From Afifella marina DSM 2698 (lineage in GTDB: Bacteria > Pseudomonadota > Alphaproteobacteria > Rhizobiales > Afifellaceae): DNA of 64,000 bases. The stretch covers positions 124,001 through 188,000 of the forward strand of contig NZ_FMVW01000007.1 in NCBI RefSeq assembly GCF_900102695.1, read 5' to 3'. This document shows positions 11,341 to 20,289 of this stretch, in pieces (positions within the stretch are counted from its first letter, which is position 1; each line of letters opens with the position of its first letter). A model generated the notes under the pieces. The model was given only the letters and a program-made list of their open reading frames with translations, had not been told where the DNA came from and ran no database searches. The translations under genes were made by a program, and so were the position numbers.

Positions 11341-11832
11341 CTATTCGGCGGCCTGGCGGACCTCGCCATGCATCTCCTGCGCCGCGGCGAGGATCGCCTT
11401 GACGATGTTGTGGTAGCCCGTGCAGCGGCAGATATTGCCCTCCAGCTCGTGGCGCACCGTGTCCTCGTCGAGCTGCCCCTCGTGCCGGCGGATGATATCG
11501 ACGCCGGACATGATCATGCCGGGGGTGCAATAGCCGCATTGCAGACCATGATGCTCCTTGAAGGCGGCCTGCAGGGGATGCAGCTCGGCGCCGTCGGCGA
11601 GCCCTTCGATCGTCGTGATGGACGTCCCGTCCGCCTGCGCCGCAAGGATGGTGCAGGATTTGATCGCCTTGCCGTCGAGATGCACGACACAAGCACCGCA
11701 TTGCGAGGTGTCGCAGCCGACATGCGTGCCGGTCAGCTCCAGATCTTCGCGCAGAAAGTCGACGAGGAGGCGGCGATCTTCCACCTCCTTGGAGACCTGA
11801 CGGCCATTCACCGTCATCGTCACAGTGACCAT
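11341..11832 (-). CDS. 2Fe-2S small subunit of a molybdenum hydroxylase (CoxS-type)
   Basis: Electron-transfer subunit with two [2Fe-2S] clusters, 163 residues. The plant ferredoxin-type cluster is bound by Cys40, Cys45, Cys48 and Cys60 ([16 protein letters not shown]). The second cluster, near the molybdopterin, is bound by Cys99, Cys102, Cys135 and Cys137 (CGYCTPGM and ICRCTG). All eight ligands are present. It precedes the large subunit and follows the CoxG-type gene on the same strand. Confidence 0.95.
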   Translation of the reverse strand: MVTVTMTVNGRQVSKEVEDRRLLVDFLREDLELTGTHVGCDTSQCGACVVHLDGKAIKSCTILAAQADGTSITTIEGLADGAELHPLQAAFKEHHGLQCGYCTPGMIMSGVDIIRRHEGQLDEDTVRHELEGNICRCTGYHNIVKAILAAAQEMHGEVRQAAE

Positions 11833-11910
11833 TGAAACCCTCCCTATGAGTTTTGTTATGGGGGCGTGTCGCCCGTTATTCAGATCGCGGCCGGGAATGC
11901 GGCCGCCACC

Positions 11911-12696
11911 TCAAAAGATTGCCCAGAGCGCGATCAGAACGAGGATCGCGATAAAGCCCCAGACCATGGGCCCGCCGAGGAACCCGCCGGCGGCGCGTTC
12001 TTCGACAGCCTCCTCGGCCTCTTCAGCGGCATGCTCCAGCTCATGGGCCGCATGCGAGAAGGCCGATTCATGCTCGCCCTCGCGTCTGGCCTCGCTGCGG
12101 GTACCGGTCGCGGTCTCTTGGACGCCCACTTCCGGCACGCCTGTCGCAAGCGGCGGCACCGTGGCTCCGGGGATCGCCGCCATGTCCGCAGGTTCTGAGA
12201 GCGCGGCTTCATCGGCCGTGCCGGCAGCCGGGGCCGCCTCATCGGCCTTGATGGTGTGACCGCCGGCCTTTTCGGCGAGGCAGGAGAAAAACTGGTCGGC
12301 AAGCTTCTTCGCTGTCGATCCGACGAGGCGATTGCCGAGCTGGGCGAGCTTTCCGCCCACCTGCGCATCGGCATCGTAGGTCAGGATCGTCGTCTCGCCC
12401 TCTTCGGCAAGGCGCACATCCGCGGTTCCCTTGGCAAAGCCCGCGACCCCGCCCTGGCCTTCGCCGGCGATCCGGTAGCTTTCGGGAGGGTTCATATCCT
12501 GCAGTTCGACGGTGCCGTTGAAGGTCGCCTTCACGGGCCCGATCTTCGTCGTCACCCGCGCGGCGAGGCCGCCGGTTTCCGTTTGATGGAGTTCTTCGCA
12601 GCCGGGCAGGCATTCGCGCAGCACGTCCGGATCGTTGAGGAGCGCCCAGACCTTCTCTCGCGGCGCCGTGATCACGTATTCACCGGTGAGTTTCAT
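11911..12696 (-). CDS. CoxG-type SRPBCC protein with C-terminal membrane anchor
   Basis: CoxG proteins recruit or assist the molybdenum hydroxylase at the membrane. The 261 residues start MKLTGEYVITAPREKVWALL, a START/SRPBCC fold running to about residue 150 (LPGCEELHQ, GEGQGGVAGFAKGTADV). An Ala/Glu/Pro-rich linker of about 85 residues follows, then a single membrane segment (MVWGFIAILVLIALWAIF) at the very end. The soluble domain, flexible tether and anchor fit a membrane docking role. First gene of the cox-type operon and divergent from cysQ. Confidence 0.88.
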   Translation of the reverse strand: MKLTGEYVITAPREKVWALLNDPDVLRECLPGCEELHQTETGGLAARVTTKIGPVKATFNGTVELQDMNPPESYRIAGEGQGGVAGFAKGTADVRLAEEGETTILTYDADAQVGGKLAQLGNRLVGSTAKKLADQFFSCLAEKAGGHTIKADEAAPAAGTADEAALSEPADMAAIPGATVPPLATGVPEVGVQETATGTRSEARREGEHESAFSHAAHELEHAAEEAEEAVEERAAGGFLGGPMVWGFIAILVLIALWAIF

Positions 12697-12791
12697 ACTG
12701 CCTCCCTACGCCCCCTTGTTGATTGCGTTCGATTGTGCACACAGGCCCATTCATACTCAACTGGCAAACAAACCCCGGCAAAGGCTATTTG

Positions 12792-13673
12792 ATGGCAAGA
12801 CCGGAGACGACAAGGCCGGAGACAACAAGGGACCTCATGCCACTCAGCCAACTGCCCGCGCCGCTCGATACGCTGATGACGATCGCGATCGCCGCCGGGG
12901 AGGCCATTCTCGAAATCCATGACGGCGACCTCGCCGTGGAAAAGAAGGCCGATTCATCACCCGTATCCGCGGCGGATCGGGCGAGCGAAAAGCTCATCAC
13001 CGAAAAACTGCGCGACGCTTTTCCCGACATCCCGATCGTCGCCGAAGAGGCCTGCTCGGAGTTCGGGCCGCCCGAATGCGGCAACCGTTTCTTCCTCGTC
13101 GATCCGCTTGATGGCACAAAGGAATTCCTGAGCGGCAGCGGCGAGTTCACCGTCAACATCGCGCTCGTCGAAGACGGCCGTGCGGTCGCCGGCGTCGTCT
13201 ACGCGCCGGTGCTCGGCAAGTTCTTTTGCGGCCTCAAGCAGGAGGCCTGGCGCGGCGAGGTGGAGCGCCCGTCGGGCAAAGTCGCCGACATGCAGGCGAT
13301 CGGCATCCGACCGGTGCCGTCAAGGCCGATCGCCGTCGCCAGCCGCTCGCACATGTCGCCGGAGACAGCCGCGTTTCTCGACCGTTTCGAAGCCGCGGAG
13401 ACGCGCTCGATCGGTTCTTCGCTCAAATTCTGCCTGCTTGCTGCGGGCGAGGCGGATTTCTACCCCCGTCTCGGTCCGACCATGCAATGGGACACGGCGG
13501 CCGGCCAGGCCGTTCTGGAGGCGGCCGGCGGCCAGGTTCTCAACCTCGACGGCACGCCGTTTCTCTATGGTCGCGAACACGAAGGAGGGCCGCGTCCGTT
13601 CCAGAACCCTTATTTCCTGGCGATCGGCGACCCGGCGCTCACAGACACTCTGATCGGCAATCGTGCAGACTGA
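12792..13673 (+). CDS. cysQ: 3'(2'),5'-bisphosphate nucleotidase CysQ
   Basis: Inositol monophosphatase-fold enzyme that hydrolyses 3'-phosphoadenosine 5'-phosphate from sulfate assimilation. The motifs are EEACSEFG with preceding IVAE, VDPLDGTKEF (metal binding), and WDTAAGQAVLEAAGG. I use the ATG at 12792 (293 residues), preceded by AAAGG; an ATG at 12837 (278 residues), preceded by AAGGGA, is equally possible because the first 15 residues are a tandem RPETT repeat without homology. The end overlaps the next gene by 11 nt. Confidence 0.88.
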   Translation: MARPETTRPETTRDLMPLSQLPAPLDTLMTIAIAAGEAILEIHDGDLAVEKKADSSPVSAADRASEKLITEKLRDAFPDIPIVAEEACSEFGPPECGNRFFLVDPLDGTKEFLSGSGEFTVNIALVEDGRAVAGVVYAPVLGKFFCGLKQEAWRGEVERPSGKVADMQAIGIRPVPSRPIAVASRSHMSPETAAFLDRFEAAETRSIGSSLKFCLLAAGEADFYPRLGPTMQWDTAAGQAVLEAAGGQVLNLDGTPFLYGREHEGGPRPFQNPYFLAIGDPALTDTLIGNRAD

Positions 13674-14562
13674 CCCCCTTCCGGACGACGCCGCCTTCCA
13701 GCCGCAGGTTCTTGCAAGCCGCGGCCACGAGGATTACGCGCTTCTCGACAGCGGCAACGGCCGCAAGCTCGAACGCTTCGGGCCGATGCTGCTCGATCGG
13801 CCGGAGGAGCAGGCGATGTGGGCGCCCTCTCTTGCCGAAAAGCAATGGCAGCGGGCCGACGCCGTCTTCACCGGCGACGTGGAGGAGGAAGGCGCCGGAC
13901 GCTGGCGGCAGAACGCCAATGAGACGGAATGGACCTGCCGTCACGGCGCGCTCGCCTTCACCTGCCGCCTCACCTCGTTTCGCCATGTCGGCGTCTTCCC
14001 CGAACACGCCGTGCATTGGAATTTCGTCGAAGAGCGGCTCAAGGGACTTGAGGCGCCGAAACTCCTCAATCTCTTCGGCTATACCGGCATCGCCTCGCTC
14101 GTCGCCGCGCAGGCCGGCGCCCAGGTCACCCATGTCGACGCCTCCAAGAAGGCGATCGCCTGGGCCCGCGAAAATCAGGCGCTATCAGGGCTCGATGACA
14201 AGCCGATCCGCTGGCTCCTCGACGATGCCGGCAAGTTCGCCGCCCGCGAGGTGCGTCGCGGCAATCTCTATGACATGATCCTGCTCGATCCGCCGAAATA
14301 CGGCCGCGGGCCGAAGGGCGAGACCTGGCATCTGTTTGAGGATCTGCCGGAGATGCTGAAGCTCTGCGCCCAATGCCTGAAGCCCGGGGGAACGCTGATC
14401 CTGACGGCCTATGCCATCCGCGCCTCATATCTCGCCTTGCACCAGCTTGCGGCCGATATCGTCGGCGGCAGGGTCACGTCCGGCGAAATGGCGCTCCTTG
14501 GCGAAGGCCGCGCAAAGGCCTTGCCCACGGCCCTATATTGCCGGGCGGAGAAACCACAATGA
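13663..14562 (+). CDS. Class I SAM-dependent methyltransferase (RlmI-like)
   Basis: Probable RNA (cytosine-5) methyltransferase of the RlmI/RlmK-type superfamily; the target base is not known. The 299 residues start at a GTG overlapping the cysQ end. SAM motif I is LLNLFGYTGIASLVAAQAGA (about 133-152), then HVDASKKAIAWARENQ (motif II) and LLDPPKYGRGP, the catalytic DPP motif. The C-terminus overlaps the following methyltransferase start (ATGA), suggesting coupled translation of two RNA-modification genes. Confidence 0.85.
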   Translation: MQTDPLPDDAAFQPQVLASRGHEDYALLDSGNGRKLERFGPMLLDRPEEQAMWAPSLAEKQWQRADAVFTGDVEEEGAGRWRQNANETEWTCRHGALAFTCRLTSFRHVGVFPEHAVHWNFVEERLKGLEAPKLLNLFGYTGIASLVAAQAGAQVTHVDASKKAIAWARENQALSGLDDKPIRWLLDDAGKFAAREVRRGNLYDMILLDPPKYGRGPKGETWHLFEDLPEMLKLCAQCLKPGGTLILTAYAIRASYLALHQLAADIVGGRVTSGEMALLGEGRAKALPTALYCRAEKPQ

Positions 14563-15431
14563 ATGAAGCCGAGGAAGAGTGGCGCCCGGGCTTTCACCGC
14601 GTCACCAGCCCGTCGAACCCCATCGTCAAACAGCTCTCGGCCCTTTCGGCCAAGAAGAAGGAGCGCGACCGCACCGGCCTCTTTCTGGGCGAAGGTCTGA
14701 AGCTCGTGCGCGACGCGCTGGAGACGGGATTTCGCGTCCATGACTTCATCGCCTCCGCAGACAGCCTGCAAGAGGGTGCGGTTGCCGATACCGCTGCCGC
14801 CGTCAAAGGGGCGGGAGGGCGCGTTCTGTCCGTCAGCCGTCCGGTGCTGGAAAAGCTCTCGCGCCGCGACAACCCGCATTCCGTCATCGGCGTCTTCGAG
14901 CAGAGGCTGGCGCCCCGCAAGGAGATCGGCCGCGAAGGCCTGTGGATCGGGCTCGACCGCATCCGCGATCCCGGCAATCTCGGCACCATTTTGCGCACGG
15001 CCGATGCGGCGGGCGTCGCGGGCGTCGCGCTGATCGGCGAATGCTGCGATCCGTTTTCGCTGGAAACGGTGCGCGCTTCCATGGGCTCCTTCTTCCACGT
15101 GCCGCTGGCGACCGCCGACGAGGCAGCCTTCCTCGCCGCAGCAAATGCCAATTCGGCCCGCCTCCTCGGCACGCATCTTTCGGCCACAGAGGATTTCCGC
15201 GAGGCGGATTATACGCCACCCCTCGTCCTCGTCATGGGCAATGAGCGCCAGGGTCTGACCGATGCGCTCGCCGAAGCCTGCGACGGCCTTTTGCGCATCC
15301 CGATGCGCGAAGGCGCCGATTCCCTCAATCTCGCCGTCGCCACCGGCTTGATGATCTACGAGGCGCTGAAACATCCGCAAAACGCCGCAGCCTTGGGAAA
15401 GGCTCAACCTTTACGAAGTACGGGCCGTTGA
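14559..15431 (+). CDS. TrmH/SpoU-family RNA 2'-O-methyltransferase
   Basis: SPOUT (trefoil-knot) methyltransferase acting on rRNA or tRNA ribose; target unknown. Start at the ATG of an ATGA overlap with the preceding stop (14559-14562), giving 290 residues from MNEAEEEWRPGFHRV. An N-terminal substrate-binding domain (VKQLSALSAKKKERDRTGLF) precedes SpoU motif 1 LDRIRDPGNLGTILRTADA, motif 2 LVMGNERQGL and motif 3 IPMREGADSLNLAVA. All three are intact. Confidence 0.92.
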   Translation: MNEAEEEWRPGFHRVTSPSNPIVKQLSALSAKKKERDRTGLFLGEGLKLVRDALETGFRVHDFIASADSLQEGAVADTAAAVKGAGGRVLSVSRPVLEKLSRRDNPHSVIGVFEQRLAPRKEIGREGLWIGLDRIRDPGNLGTILRTADAAGVAGVALIGECCDPFSLETVRASMGSFFHVPLATADEAAFLAAANANSARLLGTHLSATEDFREADYTPPLVLVMGNERQGLTDALAEACDGLLRIPMREGADSLNLAVATGLMIYEALKHPQNAAALGKAQPLRSTGR

Positions 15432-15512
15432 TGGCCGCATGCCGCCGAGACTATATGTGTCCGAAACCCGCGCTTCTCGCCTGAGAAGCCCCACGCCTGG
15501 CAGGAGTTGAAC

Positions 15513-16490
15513 GTGCAACCACCGAGCGAACCGACCCGCCTCGTCACCGTTTTCGGGGGCTCTGGCTTTTTGGGCCGTCATGTCGTGCGTGCCCTTGCTC
15601 AGCGGGGCTGGCGCATCCGCGTCGCCGTGCGGCGCCCAGATCTCGCCTTCCACCTGCGCCCGCTCGGCTCGGTCGGCCAGATCGTCCCGATGCAGGCGAA
15701 TTTGCGCTACCCCTGGTCGGTGGAGCGCGCCCTTGACGGCGCCGACGCCGCCGTCAATCTGGTCGGCATCCTCTACCAGGGCGGGGCCCAGAACTTCGAT
15801 GCCGTACAGGCGAAAGGTCCGCGCACCATCGGCGAAGCGGCGAAGGCCGCAGGCGTCGATGATATCGTCCATGTCTCCGCCATTGGCGCCGACGCGAACT
15901 CCGACATCCCCTATTTCCGCAGCAAGGCGGAAGGCGAAGCGGGGCTGCGCGAACATCGGCCGGATACCGTCGTCATGCGTCCGTCGATCGTCTTCGGGCC
16001 GGAAGACGAGTTCTTCAACCGCTTTGCCGGCATGGCGGCGATGTCTCCGATCCTGCCGATTATCGGCGACGGCAGCTCGCGCTTTCAGCCGGTCTTCGTC
16101 GGCGATGTGGCCGAGGCGGTTGCCAAGAGCCTCGAAGGCAAGGCGACGCCCGGCGCGACCTACGAGCTCGGCGGCCCGGAGGTTTTGACCTTCCGCGAAT
16201 GCATGGAACTCATGCTGAAAGTCATCAACCGCCGCCGCAAGATCGTGTCGATCCCTTTCAGCGTCGCCAAGCCGATGGGCCGCATCATGAGCAAACTGCC
16301 CTCGCCGCCCCTCACCTACGATCAGGTGCGTCAGCTCCGGCTCGACAATGTCGTCTCGGAAGAGGCGAAGGCGGAAGGCCGCACGCTCGAAGGCCTCGGC
16401 ATCGACCCCGCCGCGCTGGAGCTGATTCTCCCGACCTACCTCGTGCGCTTCCGCGACCACGGGCAGTTCGCCGAGAAGCATCCCGTCTGA
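15513..16490 (+). CDS. NDUFA9-like NAD(P)-binding protein
   Basis: Atypical short-chain dehydrogenase related to the mitochondrial complex I subunit NDUFA9 (39 kDa); bacterial members are common in alphaproteobacteria and their role is unproven. The 325 residues have the nucleotide loop VFGGSGFLGRHVVRAL at the N-terminus, a DIVHVSAIGAD strand and the YFRSKAEGE active-site helix. I choose GTG at 15513 because AGGAG (15502-15506) gives it good spacing, while the in-frame TTG at 15507 directly abuts that sequence. A convergent hairpin at 16550 separates it from uppP. Confidence 0.87.
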   Translation: MQPPSEPTRLVTVFGGSGFLGRHVVRALAQRGWRIRVAVRRPDLAFHLRPLGSVGQIVPMQANLRYPWSVERALDGADAAVNLVGILYQGGAQNFDAVQAKGPRTIGEAAKAAGVDDIVHVSAIGADANSDIPYFRSKAEGEAGLREHRPDTVVMRPSIVFGPEDEFFNRFAGMAAMSPILPIIGDGSSRFQPVFVGDVAEAVAKSLEGKATPGATYELGGPEVLTFRECMELMLKVINRRRKIVSIPFSVAKPMGRIMSKLPSPPLTYDQVRQLRLDNVVSEEAKAEGRTLEGLGIDPAALELILPTYLVRFRDHGQFAEKHPV

Positions 16491-16549
16491 GGCAAGGCCG
16501 GAGCGCCAGCCGTCACCAGGCGGCGCGCCGAAGATACCAAAAATGCTGA

Positions 16550-16574
16550 AGCGGCGGGACGAGCTCCCGCCGCT
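16550..16574 (-). terminator. Hairpin between NDUFA9-like gene and uppP
   Basis: A 10-bp stem AGCGGCGGGA / TCCCGCCGCT with a 5-base loop, 23 nt beyond the uppP stop. On the minus strand TCAGCATTTTT follows, so it may terminate uppP. It may also act on the convergent plus-strand gene. Confidence 0.5.
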
Positions 16575-16596
16575 CTGCAGAGATCAGGCGCAGAAA

Positions 16597-17403
16597 TCAG
16601 CCCCAGAGCCAGAGCCCGATAAGACCAGCCGTGCCGACGGCGATGCGCCACCAGGCGAACGGCGTGAAGCCGTGGCGGGAGACGAAGTCGAGCAGGCTGC
16701 GCACCACGACGAGGGCCGCCGCGAAGGCGAAGATGAAGCCGACGCCGATGATCACCGCATCGTCGGCGGACAAGAGCGCGCGATTCTTGAAGAGGTCATA
16801 AGCGAAGGCGCCGGCCATCGTCGGCATGGCGAGAAAGAAGGAAAATTCCGCCGCCGAACGCTTGTCGCAGCCCATCAGAAGCGCGCCGGCAATGGTCGCG
16901 CCGGAGCGTGAAACACCAGGGATCATCGCCAGGCACTGGAACACGCCGATCTTGAAGGCGAGCCCCGGCGGATAACGCATCGCGTCATGATGGACCGGCT
17001 TCAGGTCCAGCCGGTCGATGAACGCGAGAATGATGCCACCCACAATCAGGGTGATACATATCAAGACCGGCGTCTCGAATAAGACATTCTTAATAAAATC
17101 GTGCGCGATGACACCTATGACTGCGGCCGGCAGGAAAGCGAGGAGGATCGCGATGACGAAGCGCCTTGCGTCGGGACTCGTCGGAAGTTGTGTCGCCATG
17201 CGCCACAACCGCCCGAAATAGACCGACAAAATGGCCAGAATGGCGCCCAGTTGGATGAGCACTTCGAAGGTCTTGCCCGTCGATTCGAAGCCCAGAAAAT
17301 GCCCGGCCAGCAGAATGTGCGCTGTCGACGAAACCGGAATGAACTCCGTCAGCCCTTCGATCAAACCGAGGAAAGCGGCATCAAAGATGGTTCCGATATC
17401 CAA
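16597..17403 (-). CDS. uppP: Undecaprenyl-diphosphatase UppP (BacA family)
   Basis: Integral membrane enzyme that recycles undecaprenyl pyrophosphate for cell-wall synthesis; overexpression gives bacitracin resistance. The start is the TTG at 17403 ([21 protein letters not shown]), matching the family N-terminus and preceded by AAAGGAAAG; an ATG at 17436 adds 11 residues. The 268 residues include catalytic motif 1 [14 protein letters not shown] and motif 2 PGVSRSGAT, with about eight membrane segments. Divergent from the GST gene. Confidence 0.95.
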   Translation of the reverse strand: MDIGTIFDAAFLGLIEGLTEFIPVSSTAHILLAGHFLGFESTGKTFEVLIQLGAILAILSVYFGRLWRMATQLPTSPDARRFVIAILLAFLPAAVIGVIAHDFIKNVLFETPVLICITLIVGGIILAFIDRLDLKPVHHDAMRYPPGLAFKIGVFQCLAMIPGVSRSGATIAGALLMGCDKRSAAEFSFFLAMPTMAGAFAYDLFKNRALLSADDAVIIGVGFIFAFAAALVVVRSLLDFVSRHGFTPFAWWRIAVGTAGLIGLWLWG

Positions 17404-17559
17404 GCTCTTTCCTTTCCCACATAGGCGAGCGCCCAACCTTCGCCCGATTGCGCCGCCATGGCAAACGCACGCCCGCGAATCGTCGCGAGCGTGCGGCTCC
17501 TACCATGCCGCAATGAGCGTTCCCATTTCCTTTCACCAGTTTGATAGCCAGCCCCGCTG

Positions 17560-18252
17560 ATGATCCGGCTTTACCACCATCCGTTGTCCGTTCCCTCCCG
17601 CTTCATCCGTCTGGCGGTGGGGGAATGCGAGCTCACATGCGAGTTGATCGAGGAGCGCCCCTGGGAGCGCCGTGAGGAATTCCTTCTGATGAACCCGGCA
17701 GGCACCCTGCCGGTGATGCAGGAAGACAACGGCCCGCCGATCGTCGGCGCCTGGCCGGCCTCTGAATATCTCGACGAGACCCGCGGCTTTGCCCTCGACG
17801 AACACCGGCTTCTGCCGGCAAGCGCCGATGGCCGCGCCGAGGTGCGCCGGCTTCTCGACTGGTTTCTCGGAAAGTTCGATCCCGAGGTGACGGTCTATCT
17901 CGCCGAAGAGCGGGTCATCAAACGCGAGATGTCTCGCCTCGGCATGGATTCCTCGCCCGATTCCTCGCTTCTGCGCGCCGGCCGGGCTAATATCCGCATG
18001 CATTTGCGCTATATCGACCACCTGATCGTGGAACAGAGCTGGCTTGCCGGCGACCGCATGAGCTACGCTGATCTCGCCGCAGCAGCAGCACTTTCCGTGG
18101 CCGATTTTCTGGGTGAGGTGCCCTGGCAGGAATACGAGGAAGTCAAGGATTGGTACGCGAGGATCAAATCGAGACCGTCCTTCCGGCCGCTCCTCAACGA
18201 CCAGATGCGCGGCGTGGCGCCGCCGGCCCATTACGCCGATCTCGACTTCTAG
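17560..18252 (+). CDS. Glutathione S-transferase family protein
   Basis: Likely cytosolic GST, 230 residues. The N-terminal thioredoxin fold starts MIRLYHHPLSVPSRFIRLAV and includes the NPAGTLPVM cis-proline loop. The all-alpha C-terminal domain contains SWLAGDRMSYADLAAAAALS, the usual GST N-capping Asp motif. The Ser12 or Ser9 region (PLSVPS) could be catalytic. The substrate is unknown. Its 3' end overlaps the likely start of queG by about 100 nt in another frame. Confidence 0.9.
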   Translation: MIRLYHHPLSVPSRFIRLAVGECELTCELIEERPWERREEFLLMNPAGTLPVMQEDNGPPIVGAWPASEYLDETRGFALDEHRLLPASADGRAEVRRLLDWFLGKFDPEVTVYLAEERVIKREMSRLGMDSSPDSSLLRAGRANIRMHLRYIDHLIVEQSWLAGDRMSYADLAAAAALSVADFLGEVPWQEYEEVKDWYARIKSRPSFRPLLNDQMRGVAPPAHYADLDF

Positions 18253-19388
18253 ACGCGGAACGCCTGAAGGCGTTCCTGGCCGAAATTTCCCGTGAGGAAG
18301 GTTTTATCACCCTCGGCGTGACACCGCCGGAGGGGCTCGGCGAAGCCGGCAAGCGCCTTGGCGTGTGGATCGACGCGGGCCGCCACGGCAGCATGGAATG
18401 GATGCCCGAAACGGCAGAGCGGCGCTCCGATCCCCGCCGCATCTTTCGCGATGTTCGCTCCGTCGTCATGCTCGGCATGAATTACGGCCCTGAAGGCGAT
18501 CCCCTCGCCACGCTCGCAGAGCGGCAGAAGGCGACCATCTCCGTCTATGCCCGCAACCGCGATTATCACGACCTCATCAAGGGCGCGATGAAGCGCATCG
18601 GTTCGCGTTTCGCCGCCGAAGCGCGCCGCCGCGATCTCCCCGACGAGATCAAGGTCTTTGTCGACACAGCCCCCGTCATGGAAAAGCCGCTGGCGGCTGC
18701 CGCCGGCATCGGCTGGCAGGGAAAGCACACCAACCTCGTCTCGCGCGAACACGGCTCCTGGCTTTTTCTGGGCGCGATCTTCACCGCCGCCGAGCTTCCC
18801 GCGGATCAGGCGGAAACGGACCATTGCGGCTCATGCCGGCGCTGCCTCGATGCCTGCCCGACGAACGCCTTCCCGGCGCCCTATCAGCTCGATGCGAGGC
18901 GCTGCATCTCCTATCTGACGATCGAAGACAAAGGCCTCATCCCGCGCGAATTTCGCAAGGATCTCGGCAACCGCATCTATGGCTGCGACGACTGCCTCGC
19001 CGCCTGCCCGTGGAACAAATTCGCCGAGACGGCCTCTGAGGCGAAGCTGAAAGCCCGCGCGGATCTTCAGGCGCCTTCCCTGAAAGATCTCGTCTGCCTG
19101 GACGACGCCGCCTTCCGGCAGCATTTCTCCGGCTCGCCGATCAAACGCATCGGACGGGCAAAATTCGTCTCCAATGTCTTGATCGCGATCGGCAATTCGG
19201 GCGATCCCGGACTTGCATCGCAAGCCCGGGCAAGGCTCGATGACGACAGCCCACTTGTGCGCGGCGCGGCGATCTGGGCACTCGCCAGGCTCGCCCCCGA
19301 AACGGCAGAGAGGGCACGGGCAGAACTTTTGCCGCAAGAAGAAGATGCCGCCGTGCGCGGCGAATGGAATTTGCTTGGCGAGGATTGA
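18150..19388 (+). CDS. queG: Epoxyqueuosine reductase QueG
   Basis: Cobalamin- and [4Fe-4S]-dependent enzyme that makes the last step of the tRNA queuosine pathway. Homology begins around 18249-18264 (LLDAERLKAFLAEI), but no ATG, GTG or TTG occurs in frame between 18153 and there. The nearest usable start is TTG at 18150 with GAGGA about 9 nt upstream, giving 412 residues and an overlap of about 100 nt with the GST gene. The motifs are clear: CGSCRRCLDACPTNAF and CDDCLAACPWNKF (two 4Fe-4S clusters), and a C-terminal HEAT-like region. A non-standard start near 18264 (CTG) is the alternative. Confidence 0.9.
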   Translation: MVREDQIETVLPAAPQRPDARRGAAGPLRRSRLLDAERLKAFLAEISREEGFITLGVTPPEGLGEAGKRLGVWIDAGRHGSMEWMPETAERRSDPRRIFRDVRSVVMLGMNYGPEGDPLATLAERQKATISVYARNRDYHDLIKGAMKRIGSRFAAEARRRDLPDEIKVFVDTAPVMEKPLAAAAGIGWQGKHTNLVSREHGSWLFLGAIFTAAELPADQAETDHCGSCRRCLDACPTNAFPAPYQLDARRCISYLTIEDKGLIPREFRKDLGNRIYGCDDCLAACPWNKFAETASEAKLKARADLQAPSLKDLVCLDDAAFRQHFSGSPIKRIGRAKFVSNVLIAIGNSGDPGLASQARARLDDDSPLVRGAAIWALARLAPETAERARAELLPQEEDAAVRGEWNLLGED

Positions 19389-20254
19389 TGGATCTCTTTT
19401 GCTTTGGTCTCGGTTATTCGGCGCGCTTCACGATGGACGCACTTCAACCGGAGAGCGTCTGGGGCACGACGCGCAGCGCCGAAGGCCTGCATGCGATGGC
19501 CGCTCTCGGCGCCATGCCGCTCCTCTTCGACGGGACCGCAGGCGCTTCCTATAACGGCGCCGTCTCCGACGCGCTCGCCGAGGCAACTCATGTCCTCGTC
19601 TCCGTCGCACCCGACGAGACGGGCGATCCCGTGCTGAACGTCTTCGGCGATACCCTGTCGGAAGCGGGTCCGGATTCGATCTGCTACCTCTCCACGGTCG
19701 GCGTCTATGGCGACCATGATGGCGGCTGGGTCGACGAGACTTCGGAATGCCGGCCGGTCTCCACGCGCTCCAAGCAGCGTGTCGAGGCGGAAAACGCCTG
19801 GCTCTCGTTCTCAGAGACGACAGGCATTCCCGTTTCCATCGTCCGCCTCTCCGGCATCTACGGTCCGGGCCGCGGCCCCTTCGAGAAAATCCGCAGGGGC
19901 ACGAGCCGCCGCATCATCAAGGACGGACAGGTGTTCAACCGCATCCATGGCGAGGACATCGGCCAGATCGCAGCCGCCGCTCTCCGGCAGAATGCGTCCG
20001 GCCTCTTCAACGGCACGGATGACGAGCCCGCCGCGCCGCAGGACGTGATCACCTACGCCGCTGAACTTCTGGGTGTCGAGCCGCCGGAGGAAATCCGTTT
20101 CGAGGCCGCCGATATGAGCCCGATGGCGCGCACCTTCTATGGCGAGAACAAGCGGGTCAAAAACGACAAGATCAAGCGCGAGCTCGGCGTCACGCTTGCC
20201 TATCCGACCTACCGCGAGGGGCTGAAAGCCATTCTCGCCGCCGAAAACGGCTGA
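19388..20254 (+). CDS. NAD-dependent epimerase/dehydratase family protein (YeeZ-like SDR)
   Basis: Extended SDR protein of 288 residues, substrate unknown. It begins MDLFCFGLGYSARFTM with the atypical nucleotide loop GLGYSA; LSTVGVYGDHDGGWVDE and the RVEAENAW/IVRLSGIYGPGRGP segments are typical of the YeeZ subgroup. The usual YxxxK pair is not evident, as in other atypical members. Its ATG overlaps the queG stop (TGATG), so it is coupled to queG. A hairpin at 20261-20284 follows. Confidence 0.85.
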   Translation: MDLFCFGLGYSARFTMDALQPESVWGTTRSAEGLHAMAALGAMPLLFDGTAGASYNGAVSDALAEATHVLVSVAPDETGDPVLNVFGDTLSEAGPDSICYLSTVGVYGDHDGGWVDETSECRPVSTRSKQRVEAENAWLSFSETTGIPVSIVRLSGIYGPGRGPFEKIRRGTSRRIIKDGQVFNRIHGEDIGQIAAAALRQNASGLFNGTDDEPAAPQDVITYAAELLGVEPPEEIRFEAADMSPMARTFYGENKRVKNDKIKRELGVTLAYPTYREGLKAILAAENG

Positions 20255-20260
20255 CCGGTC

Positions 20261-20284
20261 AGGTTCCGCCCGCAGGCAGAACCT
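20261..20284 (+). terminator. Terminator after the epimerase gene
   Basis: AGGTTC-C-GCC / GGC-A-GAACCT forms a 9-10 bp stem with one mismatch and a CGCA loop, followed by CTTTCC. It lies between two convergent genes. Confidence 0.5.
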
Positions 20285-20289
20285 CTTTC

